Shown one piece after another: positions 1-7,351 of a stretch of 15,432 nt of DNA (position 1 is the first letter of the stretch; each line of letters opens with the position of its first letter). A program made the translations under genes and the position numbers. Below the pieces are notes generated by a model. It saw nothing but the letters and a program-made list of their open reading frames with translations. It did not search any database and was not told the origin of the DNA. The stretch spans positions 1 through 15,432 of the forward strand of contig JAFCEK010000016.1 of NCBI GenBank assembly GCA_017609225.1. Reading direction: 5' to 3'. Source of the stretch: Candidatus Aenigmatarchaeota archaeon (GTDB lineage: Archaea; Aenigmatarchaeota; Aenigmatarchaeia; QMZP01).

Positions 1-43
1 GCAGAGATGTCTCTCGTCTCCTATACAAAGTAAGAGACAATAT
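1..43. other. Window edge with a short inverted repeat
   Basis: TGTCTCT at 8-14 is the reverse complement of AGAGACA at 33-39, giving a possible 7-bp stem with an 18-nt loop. It directly adjoins the repeat copy at 44-116. No coding sequence is visible here. It may be the remainder of the same element, whose other side lies outside the window, because the second copy of the repeat (near 12.3 kb) is also followed by a hairpin at the equivalent end, although of different sequence. Confidence 0.4.
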
Positions 44-116
44 CTGGTTCAACAGCTGTTGCCTCGCCAAGAAAACCGCCGACTTTAGTCGCGGATATAC
101 GGAGGCAACATTATAG
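44..116 (-). repeat. Hairpin-rich repeat, copy 1 (inverted relative to copy 2)
   Basis: These 73 nt match the reverse complement of 12278-12352 almost perfectly; the only difference I see is inside the central hairpin, where this copy lacks two bases. The element has an outer inverted repeat (GTTGCCTC at 58-65 against GAGGCAAC at 102-109) and an inner hairpin (CCGCCGACT 77-85 against AGTCGCGG 87-94) in which the shorter right arm still pairs if one C is bulged. It contains the 12-nt palindrome CAACAGCTGTTG at 50-61. The left-running methyltransferase gene ends inside it, its stop codon lying at 111-113. A hairpin with a loop of this sort is reminiscent of the ends of IS200/IS605-type elements, but no transposase or TnpB is present, so a small non-autonomous element or structured RNA is only a suggestion. 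Confidence 0.8.
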
Positions 117-851
117 CTTTTTTCCCAAACAGCCTATAACCCTCCCCCATCTGTTTGCAAACCAGTTTCCGTAATTAAGCCTGACCCACCATGGCCTTGC
201 AGGATTTGCTATACCTTTTCTTATCATTCTTCTTGACCTGAGGGCTATTGGAGTAAAAAGCCAGAATAAAGAGAAAAGAAACTCCCCACCAAGAACATTG
301 CCCGGCTTCAGTCCGGCTATCTTCATTCTTCTGACAAGCTCATTTTTTGTGTATGGATATTCCTTTCCATAAATCCATACACCTGTTTTTTCAGCAATGA
401 ATTTTCCAAGCCTGTAAGGCGGGCAGTTGCTGTGGGGTATTATTAACAGAACATTTCCGCCCTTCCTTGCAGCATTTGCATGTATATCAACAATCTCCTG
501 CCTCTTTGGATAAAGAAAATGCTCCACAAGACCCTCGCTATGCACAAGATCAAACCTGTTTCTGAAATCAGAATCAAAAACATCCATCCGGACAAGCTCT
601 CCTTCCAGCCCGAATTTGTCAAGCGTTTTTTTCACAAGCCTCAATGCCTGCCTTGAATTATCCACAAAGGTAACCTTTGCACCTCTCATTGCCATGAATA
701 TGGAATTGATACCGGTGCCGCATCCAAATTCAAGAACAGTTTTCCCTTTAAGATCAAAGCCATTCAGCAGCATCTCATAAAATCTCCATATATAAGTTTC
801 TCTGCTGAAATCTATGCCTTCTATTCCCTTCCAGATTTCTGACCATGTCAT
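111..851 (-). CDS. Class I SAM-dependent methyltransferase, probable envelope/glycan gene
   Basis: A 246-residue protein with a Rossmann methyltransferase core. Motif I (VLEFGCGTG, residues 39-47) binds the adenosylmethionine methionyl end; VTFVDNS (60-66) carries the acidic residue expected at the end of strand 2; the strand-4 region is FDLVHSEGLVEHF (100-112). The C-terminal third, after about residue 185, is rich in aromatic and basic residues and has a hydrophobic stretch (FLFSLFWLFTPIAL, 191-204), suggesting association with a membrane or lipid substrate. It starts 8 nt after the stop codon of the upstream GT4 glycosyltransferase on the same strand, so the two are probably one transcript, and its target may be a sugar or glycolipid made by that enzyme. 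The substrate cannot be told from sequence. The last codons run into the repeat at 44-116. Confidence 0.85.
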   Translation of the reverse strand: MTWSEIWKGIEGIDFSRETYIWRFYEMLLNGFDLKGKTVLEFGCGTGINSIFMAMRGAKVTFVDNSRQALRLVKKTLDKFGLEGELVRMDVFDSDFRNRFDLVHSEGLVEHFLYPKRQEIVDIHANAARKGGNVLLIIPHSNCPPYRLGKFIAEKTGVWIYGKEYPYTKNELVRRMKIAGLKPGNVLGGEFLFSLFWLFTPIALRSRRMIRKGIANPARPWWVRLNYGNWFANRWGRVIGCLGKKL

Positions 852-859
852 ATTATCAG

Positions 860-2020
860 CTAAATCATATCCTGGTATAATCTTTCCAGTTTTTCTGCAA
901 CATTTTTTATTGAATGTTTCATAACCATAGATATTGAATTCCTTCCCATCTTTTTTCTCAGGTGGCTGTCCCTGAGTAGAATCCTGATTTTTTCTGCAAG
1001 CATTTTTGGATTTTCTGCATTAAAAAGAAATCCGTTTTCCCTCTTAACAAGCTCTGGTATGGCTCCTGCATCTGCACCGATCACAGGAAGCCCTGAAGCC
1101 ATTGCCTCAAGAATCACAATACCCTGCGTCTCCACAGGCGAGGCGGTTACAAAAAAATCAGATGATGCATAGTATTTTGGCAGTTCCTGATCCGGAACAA
1201 ACCCTGCAAACAAAACAACATCTTCCAGGCCGTTTTCCCTTGAGTACACCTTCAGTTCATCAAGGGCAGGCCCTCTTCCTGCGACCATAAGCCTGAATTT
1301 CTCCCCTTCTTCTGCAAGGATTTTTGCAGCCTTCAGAAGGATTAAAACATTCTTTTCTCTTGTAATTCTTCCAACATGGATTATCAGCGGCTCCCCGTCA
1401 GGACAGAGCCTGCATCTGAAATTTTCATTCCTCTTTTCAGGGCTGTAAAGAGAAACATCAACACCGTTGCTCAGTACCTCTATTGGTTTTTTCACACCCA
1501 TGGCAATAAGCTGTTTTTTTGTTATAGCTGAAGGCGCAGTTACAAGGTCACAATGATTGTAAAACCATATTGTATACTTTCTTGCAAGATCTGACATAAA
1601 CTGCCTTGCAGGATTTAATCTTCCTATCAATGGAAGGTAAAATACATAATCAGATATGGGGGTGTCAAATGTGCCTATTATGGGCCTTCCAAACCTTCTT
1701 GCAAGCTTCTTTGCTACCAGGCCCAGGGACACTGTGCTTCTTGCATGAATCACGTCAAGATTTTTCTTTATCATAAGCTTCCATATTCCGGGGCTTGGCA
1801 CAAACATTCTGTATTCAGGATATGGCGCAAATACAATGCTTCTGAATCTGTAAACATCATATCCATTAAACCTCTCATAAAACCTTTCCCTTAATCTGTT
1901 CCCCACAGTGAATACAGATATTTCATGTTTTCTGGAAAGGAGTTTTGATGTGTTGCAGACAGAGGTTACCACTCCGTTAATCTGGGGAAGGAATGTTTCA
2001 GTAAATATTCCTATTCTCAT
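860..2020 (-). CDS. GT4-family (GT-B) glycosyltransferase
   Basis: A 386-residue retaining glycosyltransferase of the GT4 type, acting in the cytoplasm or on the inner membrane face and using an activated sugar donor. The N-terminal half opens with MRIGIFTETFLPQINGVVTS, the acceptor-domain start seen in glycolipid glucosyl/mannosyltransferases. The donor domain begins near HVGRITREKN (215-224) and has the E-x7-E motif of the family (E297 and E305, in SPVETQGIVILEAMASG) followed by GLPVIGADAGAIPELV. Length is normal. The start is supported by an AAGGTG ribosome-binding-like site at 2029-2034, 8 nt ahead of the ATG. It heads a two-gene unit with the downstream methyltransferase and is divergent from a GT2 glycosyltransferase, so a role in surface glycolipid or glycoprotein sugar assembly is likely. 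Exact sugar and acceptor are unknown. Confidence 0.9.
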   Translation of the reverse strand: MRIGIFTETFLPQINGVVTSVCNTSKLLSRKHEISVFTVGNRLRERFYERFNGYDVYRFRSIVFAPYPEYRMFVPSPGIWKLMIKKNLDVIHARSTVSLGLVAKKLARRFGRPIIGTFDTPISDYVFYLPLIGRLNPARQFMSDLARKYTIWFYNHCDLVTAPSAITKKQLIAMGVKKPIEVLSNGVDVSLYSPEKRNENFRCRLCPDGEPLIIHVGRITREKNVLILLKAAKILAEEGEKFRLMVAGRGPALDELKVYSRENGLEDVVLFAGFVPDQELPKYYASSDFFVTASPVETQGIVILEAMASGLPVIGADAGAIPELVKRENGFLFNAENPKMLAEKIRILLRDSHLRKKMGRNSISMVMKHSIKNVAEKLERLYQDMI

Positions 2021-2127
2021 ATTTCATGCACCTTGCTTTCGTCATATAACAGTGTTATACCGCTACTATGCGGCAATAACCACCCATTTTAAAACATTTA
2101 AAGGCGAGACAACACCTAATTATAATT
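2021..2127. promoter_or_regulatory. Divergent promoter region between GT4 and GT2 genes
   Basis: The A/T-rich block ATTTTAAAACATTTAAAGG (2084-2102) lies about 26-31 nt ahead of the plus-strand ATG at 2128, as expected for a TATA box of a nearly leaderless transcript. The same block could serve the minus-strand GT4 gene with a leader that includes its AAGGTG site (2029-2034). A perfect 15-nt palindrome, TATAACAGTGTTATA at 2045-2059, followed by the small stem CCGC/GCGG at 2060-2073, sits between them and could be a regulator-binding site or a second TATA element for the minus-strand gene. Confidence 0.5.
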
Positions 2128-3312
2128 ATGTTGCTTGCACTCGTATTTATAGCAGTTGGGATATCCATTATGTTTTTCTGCCTTTCGCGCAGATTTGAAA
2201 ATAGTTTGAAAAATAAGAAATTTAAACCCCTCTCATCATTCCCCTTAATTTCAGTTCTTATACCTGCATATAATTCAGAAAAAAACATAAAAGAAACCCT
2301 GGAGTCAATAAAAAAATCAGACTATCCAAACAAGGAGATAATAGTAATAAATGATTCTGATGACAAAACACCTGAGATAGCAGAATCATTCGGCTGCAAG
2401 GTGATAAGAAACAAAAAAAGAAAAGGCAAATGGTTTGCCCTGAACATTGGAGCAAAAAAGGCAAAAGGGAAATTCCTCATGATTCTGGATTCTGATACAA
2501 CACTCCAGAAAAAAACAATAAGCACACTTCTCAGAAGCTTTGTTCATTATGAAAACTCAGGTGAGAGGGTGGGCATAGTCGCCCCCAGATACATGGCAAG
2601 AAACAAGAAAAACCTGCTGGCAAGGTTTTGTGATATGGAGCAGAGCTTCCACCAGTCAATATTAAAGGTTCAGATGAACCTGAAATCAATACTCTCCATA
2701 AGGGGCTGCTGTATGCTGATAAAAAAATCAGCCTTTGCTGATGCAGGCGGTTTCTCTCCAAGCATACTTGAAGACGGTGATTTCTCTGCAAAGGTTATAA
2801 AATCAGGATATTCCATAAAATATGAGCCCAGGGCGCTGGTTAAAACAAGAGAACCCGAAACATATGCAGAGCTTTTGCATGCAAAAAGAAGATATGGGAA
2901 GGGAACGCTCTATTGCCTGCTGAAGCACAAAAAGCCGTTTCTTTTCAGCATCCAGAGCGCAATATGCTTTTATCCATGCTTTGTACTGGGCCTTGCATTC
3001 ATAGGAACGCTGCTTTTTCAGAGTCCGCTTTCCCTAACGCCGCTCATGCTGCTTTTTGTGAGCTTCTCATTGCCAGCCATAAGCACAACCACACTGCTCA
3101 TTGTCCTTGCTGTCCTCTCGGCTGCAGGAATATTACTCGGAACCATGGGCTCTGTATCCACAGCCCAGATAAAAGCAGGCATAATCAATACAGCCCTGCC
3201 ATTCTTTGCTGTGTTTGTACCTCTTGTTACTTATGCTTATTTCAAGGGCGTATTCTCAGCTGTTTCTGACAAAATCCACAACAGACCGGAATTTAATCTG
3301 AATGACTGGTAG
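2128..3312 (+). CDS. Membrane GT2-family glycosyltransferase
   Basis: A 394-residue inverting GT-A glycosyltransferase anchored in the membrane. Residues 1-20 form an N-terminal membrane segment; the catalytic domain starts at FPLISVLIPAYNSEKN (38-53), has the metal/nucleotide-sugar DxD motif as ILDSDT (119-124), and the acceptor-side acid in ILEDGDFSAKV (213-223). The RRYGKG stretch (254-259) sits where processive GT2 enzymes carry (Q/R)xxRW, here altered. About three to four hydrophobic helices follow (about 275-298, 303-340, 350-375). The layout resembles hyaluronan/cellulose synthase-like and dolichyl-phosphate sugar transferases. It is divergent from a GT4/methyltransferase pair, suggesting a shared role in the cell envelope. 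The donor and acceptor are not predictable. Confidence 0.88.
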   Translation: MLLALVFIAVGISIMFFCLSRRFENSLKNKKFKPLSSFPLISVLIPAYNSEKNIKETLESIKKSDYPNKEIIVINDSDDKTPEIAESFGCKVIRNKKRKGKWFALNIGAKKAKGKFLMILDSDTTLQKKTISTLLRSFVHYENSGERVGIVAPRYMARNKKNLLARFCDMEQSFHQSILKVQMNLKSILSIRGCCMLIKKSAFADAGGFSPSILEDGDFSAKVIKSGYSIKYEPRALVKTREPETYAELLHAKRRYGKGTLYCLLKHKKPFLFSIQSAICFYPCFVLGLAFIGTLLFQSPLSLTPLMLLFVSFSLPAISTTTLLIVLAVLSAAGILLGTMGSVSTAQIKAGIINTALPFFAVFVPLVTYAYFKGVFSAVSDKIHNRPEFNLNDW

Positions 3313-3345
3313 GCAGGCATATAACACCAATGCCCAGCACACTGC

Positions 3346-3358
3346 TATTTTATTAAAA
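3346..3358 (+). promoter_or_regulatory. TATA-like box ahead of pheS
   Basis: TATTTTATTAAAA is centred about 27 nt before the pheS ATG at 3379, so transcription would start close to or at the start codon. No clear ribosome-binding site is seen in front of the ATG, consistent with a leaderless message. It lies in the 66-nt gap after the GT2 gene. Confidence 0.5.
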
Positions 3359-3378
3359 TCCCAAAACAAAATATAGAT

Positions 3379-4635
3379 ATGGCCAAAACCTATGTTCTGA
3401 CAGAAGAAGGCAGAAAATATCTGGAGAAGGGACTACCTGAAACAAACCTGGTTAATGCCCTGGAAAGACCCATACCAATCAATGAACTCAGAAGCAAGGT
3501 AGAGAATTTCAGCATAGCGCTGCTTTGGGCAAAAAAGAACGGCTGGGTAAGGCTTGAAAAGGGCATATTGTTTCCTGTTAAAAAACCGGAAAAATCAGAG
3601 GTATTGGAATCTCTTGAAAAGATATCCAGCGGACATATGATTTCAGAGGAGATGCTTTCGGTTCTCAAAAAAAGAAGGCTTATACAGCCAAAAAAAGAAA
3701 CCCTGGAAAAAAAGGCAGAGAAGCTGGCAGGAAGGGAAATAACAAATCTGACGCCGGAGCTCATAAAAACAGGCCTCTGGAAAAAAACAAAGCTGAAGGC
3801 ATATAACATACATGCTGTAGGAGAAAAAATACATCCCGGAAAAAGACATCCATACAGTCAGTTTTTGTGCCAGGTAAGAAGAAAACTCGTTGAGATGGGT
3901 TTCAAGGAGATGCCCGGCCATCTCATCGAATCCGAGTTCTGGAACTTTGATGCACTTTACCAGGCACAGGATCATCCCTCCAGAGACTGGACACAGACAT
4001 ACTCGCTTAAAATCCCAAATTCAGGCTCACTGCCAGCCAGAAAAATTGTTTCCCAGGTAAAAGCCACACATGAAAGCGGATGGAAAACAGGAAGCACAGG
4101 ATGGGGCTACAAATGGGATCCAAGAAAGGCTGCAAAACTTATGCCAAGAGCGCATACAACAGCATGCTCTGCAAGACAGCTTGCATCAGGCGTTGAAATT
4201 CCGGGAAAATATTTTGCAATATCGAGATGTTTCAGGCCGGATGTTATAGATGCGACCCATGGTGTGGAGTTTAATCAGACCGAAGGTATTGTTATTGACC
4301 CTTCACTAACATTCAAAAATCTGCTGGGCCTGCTTGAACAGTTTGCAGTTGAAATTGCAGGTGCAGAAGACATAAGATTCTATCCGGATTACTATCCATT
4401 CACAGAGCCTTCCTGCCAGCTTTCAGCAAAACATCCAAAACTTGGCTGGATGGAATTTGCCGGAGCCGGCATTTTCAGACCAGAGCTTACGCTGCCTCTG
4501 GGAATAAAGGAGCCGGTTATTGCATGGGGACTTGGTATTGACAGGCTTGCCATGTTCAAACTTGAAATAAGGGACATAAGAAACCTTTTCACCAGCAGCA
4601 TAGGAATGCTGAGAAAACAAAAGATATTGTGGTGA
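3379..4635 (+). CDS. pheS: Phenylalanyl-tRNA synthetase alpha subunit
   Basis: The catalytic subunit of the (alpha-beta)2 enzyme that charges tRNA-Phe. Class II core features are clear: HPGKRHPYSQF (152-162) at the start of the catalytic domain, AHTTACSARQL (258-268), motif 2 as YFAISRCFRPD (278-288) with HGVEFNQTEG (294-303), and motif 3 GAGIFRPELTLP (362-373) with WGLGIDRLAM (383-392). The first ~135 residues hold winged-helix-like segments of the tRNA-binding N-terminal region. At 418 residues it is shorter than the usual archaeal alpha subunit of close to 500, the reduction lying in the N-terminal part. The stop codon is 2 nt ahead of the ATG of pheT, so the two are co-transcribed and probably translationally coupled. 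Confidence 0.97.
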   Translation: MAKTYVLTEEGRKYLEKGLPETNLVNALERPIPINELRSKVENFSIALLWAKKNGWVRLEKGILFPVKKPEKSEVLESLEKISSGHMISEEMLSVLKKRRLIQPKKETLEKKAEKLAGREITNLTPELIKTGLWKKTKLKAYNIHAVGEKIHPGKRHPYSQFLCQVRRKLVEMGFKEMPGHLIESEFWNFDALYQAQDHPSRDWTQTYSLKIPNSGSLPARKIVSQVKATHESGWKTGSTGWGYKWDPRKAAKLMPRAHTTACSARQLASGVEIPGKYFAISRCFRPDVIDATHGVEFNQTEGIVIDPSLTFKNLLGLLEQFAVEIAGAEDIRFYPDYYPFTEPSCQLSAKHPKLGWMEFAGAGIFRPELTLPLGIKEPVIAWGLGIDRLAMFKLEIRDIRNLFTSSIGMLRKQKILW

Positions 4636-4637
4636 TT

Positions 4638-6317
4638 ATGCCAACAATAGAAGTGAACCAAAAAGACCTTTGCAGTCTTATAGGGAGAACACTCAGCCTG
4701 AGCCAGCTGAAAGAGGCGGTGCTTTTTGCCAAAGCCGAGATAGAATCAGCAGACGGTGATATTTTAAAGCTGGATTCAAAAGACACCAACCGTCCGGACC
4801 TCTGGTCAGCAGAAGGCATAGCAAGAGAGATTTCCGGAAGAATGAAAAGGACAGGCATCCCTGAATACAAAACACGCAAATCAGATGTTAAAGTGATAGT
4901 GGATCCAAAACTCAGGAATATAAGGCCTTTAACAGTGTGCGCTGTGGTCAAAAACCTGAACATCACATCCCAGGTTCTCAGCCAGATGATACAGCTTCAG
5001 GAGAAGGTCAGTCTTACGTTTGGAAGGAACAGAAAAGAGGTTGCAATAGGGGTATATGATCTCCACAAGATAACTCCACCCATCAGATTCACCACAACAA
5101 CACCTGATGGCATAAAATTCATACCTCTGGAATTCACCAAAGAAATGACCCCAAGACAAATACTGGAGCAGCATCCAAAAGGCAGGGAATTTTCCCATCT
5201 TCTGGATGGAATGCATGAATATCCTATTTTTATTGATAACGCGGATGAAGTCCTCAGCATGCCGCCTATAATAAATTCTGATTATACAGGCAAGGTAACA
5301 GAGGATACAACAGACCTCTTCATTGAATGTTCAGGATTTAATCCAAAATTTCTCATACATGCCCTGAATGTTATAGTGGCAGCCCTGGCAGACAGGGGCG
5401 GACAGCTGGAAACAGTGGATATTCAGCTTCCCGGAGGCAGGAAACTGATAACACCAGACCTCAGACCAAAGAAAACAAAGGCGAATCTGGATTTTATAAA
5501 CAGAATTTCAGGCCTGAGCCTGACAATATCCCAGCTTAAAAAACTTCTGGAGCAGGCCAGATACAGTGTTGTAAAAACAAGAGGAAAGGAAATAGAGCTT
5601 CTCTATCCAGCCTACCGCCAGGATATCATGCATATGGCTGATGTGGCAGAAGATGTTATTATATCTTATGGATACAACAAAATAAAACCTGAACAACCCA
5701 AACTTGCAACTATCGGAAGGCAAAATGAAATTGAAACATTCTCTGAAGTATGCGCACAGCTTATGATAGGGCTTGGCTGCCAGGAAGTAATATCCTATAT
5801 ACTCACAAGTAAGAATTCACTTTTTGGCAGCATGCTTCTTCCGGAATCAGATGTTGCAGAGATAGAAAATTATGTTTCCAAAAACTGGAATGTGTTCAGA
5901 AACTGGCTTATTCCAGGTCTTCTTAACTTTCTTTCAAAAAACAAAAACCAGGAATATCCCCAGAAGATATTTGAAATAGGTGATGTTGTGATTCTTGACC
6001 GGAAGCAGGAAACCAGAACAAGAGATGTGAGGAAACTCGCATGCGCGCTAACTCATACACAAACAGGCTATGAAGACATATCAAGTATGCTGGATGCATT
6101 CTTTTCAAATCTTGGCATTTCATGCATGCTTGCCAGAAAAAACCACCCAAGCTTTATTCCAGGCCGCTGCGCCAAGATTCTGGTTAAAGGAACAGAACTT
6201 GGCATAATAGGTGAGATTCATCCGCAGGTCCTTAACAACCGGAATCTGGAAAGACCTGTTGTCTGTTTTGAACTTGATTTAGAAAAAATATTCAGTTATA
6301 TTCACAGAAACAAATAA
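4638..6317 (+). CDS. pheT: Phenylalanyl-tRNA synthetase beta subunit, archaeal type
   Basis: The 559-residue beta subunit, which with PheS forms the tetramer and carries editing and tRNA-binding domains. An in-frame GTG at 4629 would overlap pheS, but the ATG at 4638 gives the typical archaeal start MPTIEVNQKDLCSLIG, so that start is used. Visible parts include DSKDTNRPDLWSAEGIARE near residues 47-65, the B3/4 editing region around 95-250, the B5 domain around 285-320 (LDFINRISGLSLTISQLKKL), and the catalytic-like C-terminal domain from about 337 (MADVAEDVIISYGYNKI) to the end. Length fits the archaeal/eukaryotic short beta form, which lacks the bacterial anticodon-binding extension. It ends flush against the convergent MinD-like gene, with no bases between their stop codons. 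Confidence 0.97.
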   Translation: MPTIEVNQKDLCSLIGRTLSLSQLKEAVLFAKAEIESADGDILKLDSKDTNRPDLWSAEGIAREISGRMKRTGIPEYKTRKSDVKVIVDPKLRNIRPLTVCAVVKNLNITSQVLSQMIQLQEKVSLTFGRNRKEVAIGVYDLHKITPPIRFTTTTPDGIKFIPLEFTKEMTPRQILEQHPKGREFSHLLDGMHEYPIFIDNADEVLSMPPIINSDYTGKVTEDTTDLFIECSGFNPKFLIHALNVIVAALADRGGQLETVDIQLPGGRKLITPDLRPKKTKANLDFINRISGLSLTISQLKKLLEQARYSVVKTRGKEIELLYPAYRQDIMHMADVAEDVIISYGYNKIKPEQPKLATIGRQNEIETFSEVCAQLMIGLGCQEVISYILTSKNSLFGSMLLPESDVAEIENYVSKNWNVFRNWLIPGLLNFLSKNKNQEYPQKIFEIGDVVILDRKQETRTRDVRKLACALTHTQTGYEDISSMLDAFFSNLGISCMLARKNHPSFIPGRCAKILVKGTELGIIGEIHPQVLNNRNLERPVVCFELDLEKIFSYIHRNK

Positions 6318-7085
6318 TCAGAATCTCAGCCAGCCAAACAGTTTTTCAATAAGAAAGCTCCTTGGTCTGTATTCTTCTCCGGCAAGCCTGGCAGCTATCT
6401 GCCTGAACTGCTGTGCTGATCTTGACCCCGACTTGTACATAACAACGGGCGTCTTGTTTGCTATAGCCTTTCTTACATTGCGATCCTCATGAACCCTTCC
6501 TATAATAGGGAGATTCAGAAATTCCTCAACATCTGATTCAGAAATTTCATGGCTTTCATTTTTCACCCTGTTAAGCACAACACCAAGATTTTTTGTTTCA
6601 TACCTTTCTGCAAGCTTTGCAAGCTTCAGCGCATCTGTAAGAGCAGGCAGCTCGGGATTTGTAACAGTTATCATCTCATCTGCTGCCTCAATAGCAGCCT
6701 TTGCCTCCCTCCCAAGTCCTGCTGCAGAATCTATAAGAACAAAATCAGCATCGCCTGTCAGCTTGTAGAAAACATCAAGAAGCGTGTCTGTTTTTGGTAT
6801 CATGAGTTTTTTAAGGCTGACATCAGCAGGAACAACCCTGAACCCAGCAGGATGATAGTAAAGTGCATCCTTAACCACAGCCTTCCGCTTCAAAACATCC
6901 TGTATGGTTTTTGGATAAAGAGGAATCCCGAGATGCAGACCAAGGTTTGATGTTGTGAGGTTTGCATCCACAGCAATAACATTTCTGTTCAGTTCGGAAA
7001 GAGCTGTGGCAAGATTGGAAACAAGTGTGGTTTTTCCTACGCCACCCTTTCCGCTCGAAACAACAATAATCCTTGTCATGCGCAT
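6318..7085 (-). CDS. MinD/ParA-family P-loop ATPase
   Basis: A 255-residue deviant-Walker ATPase. The signature P-loop GKGGVGKTT (12-20) has both lysines (K13, K18); the switch I aspartate is in VIAVDANLTTSNLGL (36-50), switch II is LIDSAAGLGREA (117-128), and the adenine-contact region TNPELPAL (142-149) follows. The C-terminal FLIEKLFGWLRF (244-255) is an amphipathic, aromatic/basic tail like the membrane-targeting sequence of MinD, so ATP-dependent cycling on the membrane is likely. Archaeal MinD-like proteins position various cellular structures rather than strictly a Min system; no MinC or MinE is seen. The start may be the ATG at 7085 or the ATG two codons downstream (7079). It is convergent with pheT and lies downstream of the tRNA on the same strand, with its own TATA-like box. 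Confidence 0.9.
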   Translation of the reverse strand: MRMTRIIVVSSGKGGVGKTTLVSNLATALSELNRNVIAVDANLTTSNLGLHLGIPLYPKTIQDVLKRKAVVKDALYYHPAGFRVVPADVSLKKLMIPKTDTLLDVFYKLTGDADFVLIDSAAGLGREAKAAIEAADEMITVTNPELPALTDALKLAKLAERYETKNLGVVLNRVKNESHEISESDVEEFLNLPIIGRVHEDRNVRKAIANKTPVVMYKSGSRSAQQFRQIAARLAGEEYRPRSFLIEKLFGWLRF

Positions 7086-7114
7086 CCCGTAATTGCTTAT
7101 TATTAATCTTTCAA

Positions 7115-7125
7115 CTTTTTAAATC
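7115..7125 (-). promoter_or_regulatory. TATA-like box ahead of the MinD-like gene
   Basis: On the minus strand this reads GATTTAAAAAG, centred about 35 nt ahead of the ATG at 7085 and after the T-run that ends the tRNA, so the ATPase gene probably has its own promoter rather than depending on read-through from the tRNA. Confidence 0.5.
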
Positions 7126-7140
7126 TATCATTACAGTTTG

Positions 7141-7145
7141 AAAAA
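7141..7145 (-). terminator. T-run terminator after tRNA-Arg
   Basis: Five T residues on the minus strand follow directly after the discriminator base of the tRNA (CCCG then TTTTT), the usual form of an archaeal intrinsic termination signal. Confidence 0.6.
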
Positions 7146-7159
7146 CGGGCCTGGGAGGA

Positions 7160-7190
7160 TTTTCATCCGGAATTCCTTGAGCATCCTGGC
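7160..7190 (-). other. tRNA-Arg intron 3 (T-loop, near 59/60)
   Basis: 31 nt interrupt the T-loop after TTCAAA; removing them restores TTCAAAT closed by the GGGGG/CCTCC stem. The junction can slide within a run of As present at both ends. The intron can fold as CC-GGA pairing with TCC-GG around a bulged A. T-loop introns are non-canonical sites known chiefly from Thermoproteales and some ARMAN-type archaea. Confidence 0.85.
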
Positions 7191-7212
7191 TTTGAACCCC
7201 CGACCTTCACCT

Positions 7213-7258
7213 TACTAACAGAGGGCTGCCATATCCAGCCAATATTAGCAGCCAACTC
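7213..7258 (-). other. tRNA-Arg intron 2 (anticodon loop, 37/38)
   Basis: 46 nt at the canonical archaeal intron position directly after A37. A perfect 6-bp stem GGCTGC/GCAGCC (7248-7253 with 7224-7229) sits inside, preceded and followed by GAG/CTC, giving an extended helix. The three bases T, A and A around the 3' junction, next to the anticodon stem, fit the 3-nt bulge of a bulge-helix-bulge substrate, although the central 4-bp helix is imperfect as I can draw it. Confidence 0.85.
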
Positions 7259-7277
7259 TAGGAGGGTGCCGCTCTAT

Positions 7278-7308
7278 CCATTCAGAGCCAGCAGGCAAAC
7301 ACCTGCGG
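7278..7308 (-). other. tRNA-Arg intron 1 (D-loop)
   Basis: 31 nt interrupt the D-loop after AGTTAGG; removal gives AGTTAGGATA, a normal D-loop with G18-G19. Because GG occurs at both ends the junction can move by two bases. The intron contains a stem GCC-GCAGG pairing with CCTGC-T-GGC around TGTTTG, i.e. 8 bp with one bulged base. A D-loop intron is a rare, non-canonical location. Confidence 0.85.
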
Positions 7309-7351
7309 CCTAACTGAGCTACAGGCCCATGAAATGCTTAGACCACCTGAC

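Larger units (their letters stand above)
7146..7328 (-). tRNA. tRNA-Arg (anticodon CCU) with three introns
   Basis: The 183-nt gene reduces to a standard 75-nt tRNA when 31, 46 and 31 nt are removed. Acceptor GGGCCTG (7322-7328) pairs fully with CAGGCCC (7147-7153), with discriminator G at 7146. The D-arm is GCTC/GAGC with loop AGTTAGGATA after removal of intron 1. The anticodon stem GCACC/GGTGA has a G-A pair at 27-43; the loop is CTCCTAA with anticodon CCT at 7260-7262, decoding AGG as arginine. The variable loop is AGGTC. The T-arm GGGGG/CCTCC closes the loop TTCAAAT after removal of intron 3. All invariant positions (T8, A14, G18-G19, T33, T54-T55-C56, A58) are present. No CCA is encoded. 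The gene is transcribed leftward, ending in a T-run. Exact splice points can shift by one or a few bases because of repeated bases at the junctions. Confidence 0.93.

Noticed and set aside
4629..4637. GTG start for pheT at 4629
   Set aside because: It overlaps pheS by 7 nt and adds three residues before the usual MPT start; the ATG at 4638 fits the family.
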